Part shown: piece by piece, positions 37,655-45,812 of the stretch
Layout of the letters: every line of letters begins with the position of its first letter
How positions within the stretch are numbered: position 1 is the first letter of the stretch
From: Puniceibacterium sediminis
GTDB taxonomy: Bacteria; Pseudomonadota; Alphaproteobacteria; Rhodobacterales; Rhodobacteraceae
Reading direction: 5' to 3'
Assembly (NCBI RefSeq): GCF_900188035.1
Contig: NZ_FZNN01000004.1
Span: 1 to 64,000 of the forward strand
DNA: 64,000 nt
Made by a program: the position numbers and the translations under genes
Notes under the pieces: model-generated
Told to the model about the DNA's origin: nothing
Seen by the model: only the letters and a program-made list of their open reading frames with translations
The model's database searches: none

Positions 37655-38167
37655 ATGAAAATGAGCGATTCCCGCGAAATAAAGGCACCCCCTGAGGTCG
37701 TTTGGGCGGCAATTCTGGACCCGGAGGTGCTCAAGGCCTGTGTGCCGGGCTGCACCGATATGGCCGGAAATGCCGATGACGGATTCGAGGCGTCGGTGAC
37801 CCAGAAGGTCGGACCGGTAAAGGCGACCTTCAAGGGCGTGGTGACGATTTCCGACAGGGACGAACCCAACAGCCTGAAGCTGTCGGGCGAGGGCAAGGGC
37901 GGGGCTGCCGGTTTTGCCAAGGGCGGCGCGGATGTGCGGATGGAGCCGAGCGAGAATGGCACCCTGCTGAGCTATGACGTCGAGGCCAGTGTTGGCGGCA
38001 AGCTGGCGCAGCTGGGCAGCCGGATCATCGACGGCTTTGCCAAGAACATGGCCGACAAGTTCTTTCAGAACTTTCAGGAGGCTGTTGAGGGTCCTGCCGA
38101 CCCCGATGCCGCGCCGGAAGCGGAAGACGGAAAGAAAAAGGGCTGGTTCAAGCGCATGGTGTCCTGA
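37655..38167 (+). CDS. coxG: CoxG-family protein (SRPBCC fold)
   Basis: The 170-residue protein has the SRPBCC/CoxG pattern: [25 protein letters not shown] at the start (split here by family positions 8-32), [10 protein letters not shown] and [25 protein letters not shown] near the end. CoxG proteins bind membranes or quinones and help CO-dehydrogenase-like enzymes assemble or pass electrons. A basic C-terminus (KKKGWFKRM) may touch the membrane. It precedes coxS by 125 bases. AAAGGA precedes the ATG. Confidence 0.85.
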   Translation: MKMSDSREIKAPPEVVWAAILDPEVLKACVPGCTDMAGNADDGFEASVTQKVGPVKATFKGVVTISDRDEPNSLKLSGEGKGGAAGFAKGGADVRMEPSENGTLLSYDVEASVGGKLAQLGSRIIDGFAKNMADKFFQNFQEAVEGPADPDAAPEAEDGKKKGWFKRMVS

Positions 38168-38292
38168 GGACAGCGAAATGCGTGTCCGGAGGGCACGGAT
38201 TGGCGTGTTCTGAGGGGATTTGGCGGGGCTGACGGACCTGCGGCGTTTGAGCCGGGCAACAACGAATATCGAGAAATCCGAGGGAGGGATTC

Positions 38293-38778
38293 ATGACCAA
38301 GGTAGCGATGACGGTGAACGGCAAGTCCGTAAGCCGCGAGGTTGAGGGGCGCACCCTGTTGGTGCAGTTTCTGCGGGATGATCTGCGCCTGACGGGCACG
38401 CATGTGGGCTGTGACACCAGCCAGTGCGGAGCCTGCGTGGTGCATGTGAACGGCGAGGCGGTCAAATCCTGCACGATGTTCGCAGCCGAGGCCGAGGGTG
38501 CCTCGGTCACGACCATCGAGGCGATGGCGAACGAGGACGGATCGCTGAACACCGTGCAGCAGGCGTTTCAGGATTATCACGGGCTTCAGTGCGGGTTCTG
38601 CACGCCGGGTATGGTGATGTCGGCGACGGCGCTGCTCAAGGACAACCCCAAGCCGACCGAGCAGGAGATCCGTGAGTATCTGGAGGGCAATATCTGCCGC
38701 TGCACCGGGTATCACAACATCATCAAGGCGATCATGGCGGCAAGTGGCCAGGAGATCCCGGCGATCGCGGCGGAGTGA
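38293..38778 (+). CDS. coxS: CO-dehydrogenase-like small subunit, 2Fe-2S protein
   Basis: This 161-residue subunit carries two [2Fe-2S] clusters. The N-terminal plant-ferredoxin-type cluster uses [15 protein letters not shown] and a later Cys; the C-terminal cluster uses CGFCTPGM and CRCTGY. It shuttles electrons from the molybdenum subunit to the FAD subunit. Length and motifs are standard for the xanthine oxidase family. Confidence 0.95.
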   Translation: MTKVAMTVNGKSVSREVEGRTLLVQFLRDDLRLTGTHVGCDTSQCGACVVHVNGEAVKSCTMFAAEAEGASVTTIEAMANEDGSLNTVQQAFQDYHGLQCGFCTPGMVMSATALLKDNPKPTEQEIREYLEGNICRCTGYHNIIKAIMAASGQEIPAIAAE

Positions 38779-38789
38779 GTTGAACCCGG

Positions 38790-38847
38790 GGTGCGCAATG
38801 AATGCGCGCCCTACGGAGCGTTTGTAGGGTGCGTATTCATGCGCACC
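38790..38847. repeat. REP-like imperfect palindrome between coxS and coxL
   Basis: Two 24- to 25-base arms (38790-38814 and 38824-38847) are near-perfect inverted copies around GGAGCGTTT. The arms start GGTGCGCA and end CCCTAC (mirror: GTAGGGTGCG). This resembles extragenic REP palindromes of the GTAGGGTGCG type that I recall from many genomes. It lies within the operon, and could stabilise or attenuate the mRNA. Confidence 0.7.
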
Positions 38848-38868
38848 GTCCTGAGGGAGGAAAACACA

Positions 38869-41244
38869 ATGCCAAAAGATTCGGTAGCCGGTACCGGCAT
38901 CGGCGCCAGCACGAAGCGGCGCGAAGACGTCCGTTTCCTGACCGGCAACGGCAATTACACTGACGACATCAACATCCACGGCCAGGCCTATGTGCATTTC
39001 CTGCGCTCGGACGTGGCGCATGGTCGGATCATCAGCATCGACACTTCGGCCGCTGCGGCGATGCCCGGTGTGGTCAAGGTGTTCACCGGCAAGGATTTTG
39101 AGGGCGTCGGCAGCATTCCCTGCGGCTGGCAGGTCACTGACCGCCACGGCGAGGTGATGAAAGAGCCGGCCCACCCGGTGCTGGCACAGGGCAAGGTACG
39201 CCACGTGGGCGATCCGATTGCTGCCGTTGTGGCGGATTCGCTGGCAGAGGCGCGTGATGCCGCCGAGGCGATCGTCTTTGACATCGAGGAACTGCCCGCC
39301 GCCGTCAACATGAAGGCCGCGCTGGAGCCCGGCGCACCCAAGGTGCATGACGATCTGTCCGACAACCTTTGCTATGACTGGGGTTTTGTCGAAGAGAACA
39401 AGGGTGCCGTGGACGAGGCGATCAGGAACGCCGCGCATGTCACGACCCTTGAACTGGTGAACAACCGTCTGGTTGCCAACCCGATGGAGCCGCGCGTGGC
39501 CGTCGGCGACTGGAACAAGTCCAGCGACGACTACACGCTTTATACAACGTCGCAGAACCCGCATGTGATCCGGCTGCTGATGGGCGCATTCGTGCTGGGC
39601 ATCCCCGAGCACAAGCTGCGCGTCGTGGCACCCGATGTGGGTGGCGGTTTCGGTACCAAGATTTTCCACTATGCCGAAGAAGCCTTTTGCACCTTTGCCG
39701 CCAAGGCCTGCAAGCGCCCCGTCAAGTGGACCTCGACCCGGTCAGAGGCGTTCATGTCGGACGCCCATGGGCGTGACCATGTGACCAAGATCGAACTGGC
39801 GCTGGACAAGGACAACAACTTTACCGCCATCCGCACGGAAACCTATGCCAACATGGGGGCGTACCTTAGTACCTTTGCGCCGTCGGTTCCCACATGGCTG
39901 CATGGCACGCTGATGGCCGGCAACTACAAGACGCCGAACATCTATGTGAACGTGAAGGCGGTGTTCACCAACACCGTGCCGGTCGATGCCTATCGTGGGG
40001 CCGGGCGCCCCGAGGCGACCTATCAGCTGGAGCGTGTCATCGACATGGCCGCCCGAGAGCTGGGCGTCGATCCGATTGCCCTGCGGCGTCAGAACTTCAT
40101 CACCGAATTCCCCTATGCGACTCCGGTTGCGGTGGAATACGACACCGGTGATTATCCGGCGACCATGGACAAGCTGGAAGAGATTGCCGATCTGGCCGGG
40201 TTCGCCGCACGTCGCGCCGAGTCTGTCGCAAAGGGCAAGCTGCGCGGGTTGGGCGTGAACTGCTATATCGAGGCTTGCGGGATTGCGCCGAGCAACCTTG
40301 TCGGGCAGTTGGGCGCACGGGCGGGTCTGTATGAATCCGCGACTGTGCGGGTGAATGCGACCGGGTCCATCAGCGTGATGACCGGCAGCCACAGCCACGG
40401 GCAGGGCCATGAAACCGCGTTCCCGCAGGTTGTCGCGGAAATGCTGGGCATTGATGCCAGCATGATCGACATCGTCCACGGCGATACCGGACGTGGCCCG
40501 ATGGGCATGGGCACCTATGGCTCGCGCTCGCTTGCCGTTGGTGGGTCGGCCATGGTGCGTGCCACCGAGAAGATCATCAACAAGGCCAAGAAGATCGCGG
40601 CCCACCTGATGGAAGCCTCTGACAGCGATATCGAGTTGAAGGACGGCAAGTTCACCGTCGCGGGTACGGACAAGTCCGTGGCCTGGGGGGATGTGACGCT
40701 GGCCGCCTATGTGCCGCACAACTATCCGCTGGAGGATATCGAGCCGGGTCTGGAGGAGACGGCGTTCTATGACCCAAGCAACTTTACCTACCCGTCGGGC
40801 GCCTATTGCTGCGAGGTCGAGCTTGACCCCGAAACCGGCAAGGTGACGATCGAACGCTTCTCGGCTGCGGATGATTTCGGCAATATCGTCAATCCGATGA
40901 TCGTGTCGGGGCAGGTGCATGGCGGGATCGCGCAGGGGGTTGGTCAGGCGCTGCTGGAAAACTGTGCCTATGACGAAAACGGTCAGCTGCTGAGCGCGTC
41001 CTACATGGATTATGCGATGCCGCGTGCCACTGATGTGCCGTTCTACACGGTGGATCATTCCTGTCAGACGCCCTGCACGCACAACCCGCTGGGCGTAAAG
41101 GGCTGCGGCGAGGCCGGTGCGATCGGCTCGCCCCCGGCGGTGATCAACGCGGTGATCGATGCGCTGAATTCCGGTGGTCACAAGGTGGCGCATATGGACA
41201 TGCCGGCCTCGCCGTCGCGTGTCTGGGCCGCGATGCAGGGCTGA
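38869..41244 (+). CDS. coxL: CO-dehydrogenase-like large subunit, form II
   Basis: The 791-residue molybdopterin subunit belongs to the xanthine oxidase family. The active-site loop is AYRGAGR at 374-380, the form II signature; true (form I) CO dehydrogenases have AYXCSFR. The catalytic Glu lies in GCGEAGAIG near the C-terminus, and GGGFGTK near 258-264 binds cofactor. The substrate is thus uncertain and need not be CO. I start at ATG 38869, preceded by GAGGGAGG; the frame upstream runs through the REP-like palindrome and is non-coding. Confidence 0.93.
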   Translation: MPKDSVAGTGIGASTKRREDVRFLTGNGNYTDDINIHGQAYVHFLRSDVAHGRIISIDTSAAAAMPGVVKVFTGKDFEGVGSIPCGWQVTDRHGEVMKEPAHPVLAQGKVRHVGDPIAAVVADSLAEARDAAEAIVFDIEELPAAVNMKAALEPGAPKVHDDLSDNLCYDWGFVEENKGAVDEAIRNAAHVTTLELVNNRLVANPMEPRVAVGDWNKSSDDYTLYTTSQNPHVIRLLMGAFVLGIPEHKLRVVAPDVGGGFGTKIFHYAEEAFCTFAAKACKRPVKWTSTRSEAFMSDAHGRDHVTKIELALDKDNNFTAIRTETYANMGAYLSTFAPSVPTWLHGTLMAGNYKTPNIYVNVKAVFTNTVPVDAYRGAGRPEATYQLERVIDMAARELGVDPIALRRQNFITEFPYATPVAVEYDTGDYPATMDKLEEIADLAGFAARRAESVAKGKLRGLGVNCYIEACGIAPSNLVGQLGARAGLYESATVRVNATGSISVMTGSHSHGQGHETAFPQVVAEMLGIDASMIDIVHGDTGRGPMGMGTYGSRSLAVGGSAMVRATEKIINKAKKIAAHLMEASDSDIELKDGKFTVAGTDKSVAWGDVTLAAYVPHNYPLEDIEPGLEETAFYDPSNFTYPSGAYCCEVELDPETGKVTIERFSAADDFGNIVNPMIVSGQVHGGIAQGVGQALLENCAYDENGQLLSASYMDYAMPRATDVPFYTVDHSCQTPCTHNPLGVKGCGEAGAIGSPPAVINAVIDALNSGGHKVAHMDMPASPSRVWAAMQG

Positions 41245-41257
41245 TTTGAAAGGGGGG

Positions 41258-41310
41258 ATTTCGGGGGCGCTGCCCCCGGACCCCGGGCATATTTTTGGGC
41301 AGATGAAGAC
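41258..41310 (+). repeat. Intergenic GC-hairpin plus TATTT repeat (copy 2)
   Basis: GGGGGCGCTGCCCCC, then GGACCCCGGG, ATATTTTTGGGC and AGATGAAGA lie between coxL and coxM. The layout matches 12935-12990 read on the minus strand. The first part can fold as a hairpin. Confidence 0.5.
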
Positions 41311-41342
41311 CAGAGGTCTGATCTGTTCTGGAGGACAGAGAC

Positions 41343-42134
41343 ATGTATGCATTTGACATAGAACGACCGACATCCCTGACGGATGCCGTGACAGCACTGG
41401 GGCGCGAAGAGGCGCAGGCGCTGGGCGGCGGTCAGACGCTGATCCCCGCGCTGAAGCAGCGGCTTGCGGCGCCGTCGGTGTTGGTGAGCCTTGCGGGCAT
41501 TGCTGAGATGAAGGGGATCTGCATGAACGATGCGGGCCTTTTGTGCATCGGTGGCGGCACCACGCACGGGACCGTCGCAAAGGGGGCCGTGGCGCATTAC
41601 CCGGGGCTGGCCGATCTGGCGGCGCATATCGGTGATCCGGCGGTGCGCAACCGCGGGACCATTGGCGGATCGCTTGCCAACAACGACCCGTCGGCCTGCT
41701 ATCCGGCGGCGGCGCTGGCGTCGGGCGTGACCATCGTCACCAATACGCGGTCCATTGCGGCGGATGATTTCTTTGAGGGGATGTTCACCACCGCGCTGGA
41801 AGAGGGCGAGATCATCACCGAGGTGAAGTTCCCGATCCCCGAGGCATCCTGCTACATCAAGTTCGAGCAGCCGGCGTCACGCTTTGCGCTGGTCGGCGTC
41901 TTTGTGGCCAAGTTCGCCGAAGGGGTGAGGGTTGCGGTGACGGGGGCGTCCAACAACGGCGTGTTCCGCTGGACTGCGGCAGAGACGGCGCTGTCCGCGA
42001 ACTTTTCGGTCGGGGCGCTGGACGGGTTGTCCGTGCCTGCGCAGGACATGATTGCGGATCTGCACGGAACGGCGGCTTATCGGGCGCATCTGGTGGCGGT
42101 GATGGCCAAGCGCGCGGTCGCCGCAGCCAAGTGA
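41343..42134 (+). CDS. coxM: CO-dehydrogenase-like medium subunit, FAD-binding
   Basis: The 263-residue FAD subunit accepts electrons from CoxS. It has the ALGGGQTLIPALK and the GDPAVRNRGTIGGSLANNDPSA segments that bind FAD diphosphate in this family, and ends with the CO-dehydrogenase flavoprotein C-terminal domain. GGAG lies before the ATG. The order S-L-M with coxG in front completes a three-subunit enzyme, but no coxD/E/F maturation genes follow. Confidence 0.95.
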   Translation: MYAFDIERPTSLTDAVTALGREEAQALGGGQTLIPALKQRLAAPSVLVSLAGIAEMKGICMNDAGLLCIGGGTTHGTVAKGAVAHYPGLADLAAHIGDPAVRNRGTIGGSLANNDPSACYPAAALASGVTIVTNTRSIAADDFFEGMFTTALEEGEIITEVKFPIPEASCYIKFEQPASRFALVGVFVAKFAEGVRVAVTGASNNGVFRWTAAETALSANFSVGALDGLSVPAQDMIADLHGTAAYRAHLVAVMAKRAVAAAK

Positions 42135-42154
42135 TCTGAGCGTGGCATTGCGAA

Positions 42155-42184
42155 CGCCCCCGGCCCTGACGCGGGCCGGGGGCG
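42155..42184 (+). terminator. Hairpin terminator after coxM
   Basis: A 12-base-pair GC stem (42155-42166 with 42173-42184) is followed by CTTTGCGTTT. The U-run is broken, but the position after the last cox gene supports termination. Confidence 0.6.
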
Positions 42185-42292
42185 CTTTGCGTTTGGGCAT
42201 GTGCCTTGCGGTGGGATGGTGATGTTGAGAGGATGCGGCGTCTGCGGGGGGAGGTGCCCGGAGACGGCGATTAGACCAACGGGAGGTATGGG

Positions 42293-43060
42293 ATGCAGAT
42301 CAGTCAGGACACGGTGGCGGTTGTCACCGGGGGGGCTTCGGGGCTTGGCGCGGCGACGGCGCAGGCATTGGCGCAGGCCGGGGCGCAGGTCACGTTGCTG
42401 GATCTGGACGCGGAACGCGGGGCCGCCCAGGCAGAGGCGATTGGCGGGCGGTTCTTGCAGGTCGATGTCGTTGATCCGGCGTCGGTTGCCGCTGCATTGG
42501 ATACCGTCTGGCAGACCCACGGCGCGTTGCATATCGCGGTGAACTGTGCCGGGATCGCGCCGGCGGCCAAGACCGTGTCGCGGGGCGTGGCGCATGATCC
42601 GGCGCTGTTTTCCAAGGTGATCGCGATCAACCTGATCGGCAGCTTCAACGTCGCATCGCAGGCTGCCGCCCATATGGCGCGCAACGCGCCGCAGGGCCGG
42701 GACGGTGAGCGCGGCGTGATCCTGTCCACTGCCAGCATCGCGGCCTATGAGGCGCAGGTGGGGCAGATCGCCTATGGTGCGTCCAAGGGGGGCGTGGTCG
42801 GAATGACCCTGCCCATGGCGCGCGATCTGGCACCACTTGGCATCCGCGTCTGCGCCATCGCGCCGGGGCTGTTCAAGACGCCCATGGTCGCGGGATTGCC
42901 CGAAGACGTGCAGGAATCGCTGGGCAAGCAGGTGCCGTATCCGCCCCGGCTGGGCGATCCTGCGGAGTTTGCGGCGCTGGTACGTCACATCGTCGAAAAC
43001 CCGATGCTGAACGGCGAAGTGATCCGCCTTGACGGTGCCATAAGGCTGGCGCCGCGCTGA
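42293..43060 (+). CDS. Short-chain dehydrogenase, 3-hydroxyacyl-CoA dehydrogenase type II-like
   Basis: The 255-residue SDR has TGGASGLGAAT at residues 12-22, NCAGIAPA, catalytic Ser in STASIAA and YGASKGG. The insert ALFSKVIAINLIGSFNVA and the end LDGAIRLAPR resemble HSD17B10-type 3-hydroxyacyl-CoA dehydrogenases (2-methyl-3-hydroxybutyryl-CoA, branched amino acid breakdown). GGGAGG lies upstream. The substrate is inferred from pattern only. Confidence 0.85.
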   Translation: MQISQDTVAVVTGGASGLGAATAQALAQAGAQVTLLDLDAERGAAQAEAIGGRFLQVDVVDPASVAAALDTVWQTHGALHIAVNCAGIAPAAKTVSRGVAHDPALFSKVIAINLIGSFNVASQAAAHMARNAPQGRDGERGVILSTASIAAYEAQVGQIAYGASKGGVVGMTLPMARDLAPLGIRVCAIAPGLFKTPMVAGLPEDVQESLGKQVPYPPRLGDPAEFAALVRHIVENPMLNGEVIRLDGAIRLAPR

Positions 43061-43199
43061 GGATTCAGGGATCCGAAGGCGGCGCACCCGCGCGGGCGCA
43101 GTTTATCCATTCATTGCGTCACACGGCATTGGCCGCTAGGAAAAGCATCAGCGTAGGATCGCATGACGCCGACAGGACAGCGCCGGGAGACAGTGTCAA

Positions 43200-44555
43200 A
43201 TGATCTGGTTTGAAGCCCATATCGCGGTCGTTATTTCCGTGGCGCTGACCCTGTTCTCGGCTGTTATTGTGTTGCAGCAGCGCCGAACGCCGCAGTCGAC
43301 AGTGGCCTGGCTATCTTTCTTTCTGCTGGCGCCTTATCTGGCGCTGCCGTTGTTTCTGGCGCTTGGGTTCCGCAAGAGCAGGTCGACATTTACCGCTGTG
43401 CGCTTTCACCCGGTCAAGGAAGCCCCTGTTCCGGTCAACGAGATGGACAGCCTGTTTGCGCATTACGGTATACCGCCTTCGTCGGAGGGGAATGCGGTGC
43501 ATTTTATCGCGGACGGGGCAGAGTGCTGGGACGAAACCCTGCGCATCGTGCGGACTGCGACCCAGACGCTGGATATCACCTTTTACCTTGTGGCCAATGA
43601 CGGCGTGGGGCGGAGTTTTGTCGAGGCGCTGACAGAACGGGTGCGGGCCGGTGTGCGGGTCCGGCTGATCATCGACCGGCTGGGGGGATTTGTGCGGCCG
43701 GGCAGGGCGCTGCGGGAATTCAGGCAGGCCGGGGGGCTGCTGCATGATTTTTCGCCGCTGATCCAGATGCCGGCCAAGGGGCATCTGAACCTGCGCAACC
43801 ATCGCAAGATGATTATTGCGGACGGCGCGCGGGTTCTTTCGGGGGGGCGCAACATTGGTGCCGAATACCTTGGGCCCGGGCCGGGTGACCACCGCTGGAT
43901 CGATCTGTCCTATGCGCTGGCAGGGCCTGTGGTGCAGAGCTTTGTCGATGTGTTTGAATCCGACTGGGCGGCGACCGGCCGGGACGACACGAAAACCGAG
44001 GTCTGCATTGCCCACCATGGCGCGGCGCAGGTTCAGCTGGTGCCGTCGGGGCCGGACATGGTTGACGATCCGATGCACGACGGTCTGGTGCGGGCGATCC
44101 ATGCGTCCCAAGATCGTGTCTGGGTGGTCACGCCCTATTTCCTGCCGACCGACCATCTGTGGCATGCACTGATGATCGCGGCGCGGCGGGGCGTGGATGT
44201 GCGCATTCTGGTGCCGGAAAAGAGCAACCAGTACACTGCGGACTTTGCCCGGGGAGCCTATCTGCGCGGGCTTGAGACCGCGGGCTGCCGGATCCTGCGG
44301 TTTCAGGCGGGCATGAACCACGCCAAGGCCTGGGTCATCGACGATACAGCGGCGGTCGGGTCGGCCAATTTCGATGTGCGCAGCATGCTGTTGAATTTTG
44401 AGATGATGCTCTTTCTGTATGATGACAAAAGTGTCGGGCAGATGGCGGACTGGGTCTGTCGCTTTGTGCCGGAATGCCAGACCGGTGCCCCCAGCGCGGG
44501 GCTGGTGCGCAGGCTGGTCGAAGGGGTGTTTCGTCTGGGGGCGCCGATCCTGTGA
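43200..44555 (+). CDS. Phospholipase D-family protein, cardiolipin synthase-like
   Basis: The 451-residue protein has two N-terminal membrane helices (about 5-25 and 33-57) and two PLD domains with HKD motifs: HRKMIIAD at 201-208 and HAKAWVID about 170 residues later, followed by GSANFD. The plan matches bacterial cardiolipin synthases (ClsA type), joining two phosphatidylglycerols. GGGAGA precedes the ATG. It overlaps the next gene by one base, as expected for a pair acting together. Confidence 0.9.
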   Translation: MIWFEAHIAVVISVALTLFSAVIVLQQRRTPQSTVAWLSFFLLAPYLALPLFLALGFRKSRSTFTAVRFHPVKEAPVPVNEMDSLFAHYGIPPSSEGNAVHFIADGAECWDETLRIVRTATQTLDITFYLVANDGVGRSFVEALTERVRAGVRVRLIIDRLGGFVRPGRALREFRQAGGLLHDFSPLIQMPAKGHLNLRNHRKMIIADGARVLSGGRNIGAEYLGPGPGDHRWIDLSYALAGPVVQSFVDVFESDWAATGRDDTKTEVCIAHHGAAQVQLVPSGPDMVDDPMHDGLVRAIHASQDRVWVVTPYFLPTDHLWHALMIAARRGVDVRILVPEKSNQYTADFARGAYLRGLETAGCRILRFQAGMNHAKAWVIDDTAAVGSANFDVRSMLLNFEMMLFLYDDKSVGQMADWVCRFVPECQTGAPSAGLVRRLVEGVFRLGAPIL

Positions 44556-45277
44556 TGACTGAGGAAACGGCAGATTTTCGTATTGCGAGTTACAACATCC
44601 GCAAGGCGCTGGGCACGGACCGGCGGCGTGATCCCGACAGGGTGATGGCGGTGATTGCCGCGCTGAAGGCCGATATCGTCATCGTGCAAGAGGCCGATCT
44701 GCGTCTGGGCGCGCGCAAGGCGGCCCTGCCCGGTGAGCTGATCGAGGCGCACACCGGTCTGGTGCCCGTGCCGCTGGCGCGCAGTCACGTCAGTCTGGGT
44801 TGGCACGGGATTGCGGTGCTGACGCGGCCCAGTATTTCGATCACGGATATCCTGACAATGGATCTGCCCGGGCTTGAGCCGCGCGGCGCGGTGATTGTCG
44901 ATCTGGCCCTGTCGGCGGGGCCGTTGCGGGTGGTCGGCACGCATCTGGGGCTATTGCGGCGGTCACGGCGGGCGCAGGTTCTGCATATCCGCGAAAGGCT
45001 GGCCGAGTTGCCGCCCTGTCCGACGATCCTGGCTGGCGATCTGAACGAATTCTCGACCTCGGTCGGATTGGGGCGGCTGGTGCCCACATTTCAGATCCAC
45101 ACGCCGGGGCGGACGTTTCATGCCCGCAGGCCGTTTGCCGCGCTGGACCGGTTCGCCACCAACGATCTGGTGCAGTTGATCGATACCGGGGTGATGCACG
45201 ACGCGATGACGGCGCTTGCGTCCGATCATCTGCCGATCTGGGCGCAGGGGATGCTTTTGCCGCGCACAGACGACTAA
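44555..45277 (+). CDS. Endonuclease/exonuclease/phosphatase-fold protein
   Basis: The 240-residue protein has the EEP fold: ASYNIRKALG at the start, QEADLR (metal Glu), GTHLGLL, LAGDLNEF with the catalytic Asp/Asn, and SDHLPI at the end. Such proteins cleave phosphodiesters in nucleic acids or lipids. Coupling to a PLD-type gene (one-base overlap) favours a phospholipid role, a pairing also seen in other genomes. Not secreted as far as the sequence shows. Confidence 0.85.
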   Translation: MTEETADFRIASYNIRKALGTDRRRDPDRVMAVIAALKADIVIVQEADLRLGARKAALPGELIEAHTGLVPVPLARSHVSLGWHGIAVLTRPSISITDILTMDLPGLEPRGAVIVDLALSAGPLRVVGTHLGLLRRSRRAQVLHIRERLAELPPCPTILAGDLNEFSTSVGLGRLVPTFQIHTPGRTFHARRPFAALDRFATNDLVQLIDTGVMHDAMTALASDHLPIWAQGMLLPRTDD

Positions 45278-45812
45278 ACCGGCAGGGGCGATTCTATCGC
45301 GGTGGCGGTCTGATCGTGTCCAAAATGCGATATTTTAACGTTTGAACGGTGGCAAAGCCCGTTCAAACGGCGATTGTCGCAACGGAAACTGTGGCGCTAT
45401 CGCCGCGCAGGCACCGCAGGCCGGTTTGTGACAGTCCTGTGAATAAGTCAGGGACAACCGCGTGATATGCCCCGGTTTCCTTTTTATTACAGGAAAATTT
45501 ATCTGTGCATGAATCGCGGGCAACCCCACAGCTATGGGCGGCACCTGTAGGTCAACACAAAATATAGCGCCATTCGCGTAAAAATTTCGTTGACCCAACC
45601 CGGCAACATACGTCAAATTGTGCAGGCCGGGCAGAGAGCCACAACATGTAGTGGCCGGACCGCGCAGGGATACAGATCATTGCGTCCGCACCGCAGGATA
45701 GTCCTGCAATCCGCCTTCAGGGTGCGGATGTGGGCATGTCTGACCTTGCGACATGGCAACCGCGTCGGGGTAACGGCGAGCGATGAAAAGCTGAGTTATT
45801 GGGGCAGTACCT
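45278..45812. promoter_or_regulatory. Long upstream region of nrdJ with hairpins
   Basis: This 535-base gap holds no credible gene. A strong dyad (CGTTTGAACGG at 45339-45349 with its complement at 45359-45369) lies just after the previous gene and may terminate it. The candidate NrdR sites (45524-45570), a possible promoter TTGACC-N17-TCAAAT (45590-45618), and a structured leader (GCCAC/GTGGC at 45638-45655; nested stems at 45686-45727) follow. No B12-box typical of cobalamin riboswitches is visible. Confidence 0.5.
45524..45570. promoter_or_regulatory. Candidate NrdR box pair upstream of nrdJ
   Basis: ACACAAAATATAGCGC (45555-45570) matches the NrdR box consensus acaCwAtATaTwGtgt at 13 of 16 positions. 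A weaker dyad, CCCCACAGCTATGGGC (45524-45539), is centred exactly 31 bases away, the three-turn spacing known for paired NrdR boxes. NrdR represses ribonucleotide reductase genes. Confidence 0.55.

Noticed and set aside
38074-39669. Minus-strand 531-codon open frame
   Set aside because: It is antisense to coxS and the start of coxL.
39742-41580. Minus-strand 612-codon open frame
   Set aside because: It is antisense to coxL and coxM.
45621-45812. Cobalamin riboswitch before nrdJ
   Set aside because: A B12 gene made me look for one, but I could not find the conserved B12 box or GCCACTG core, so it is not annotated.
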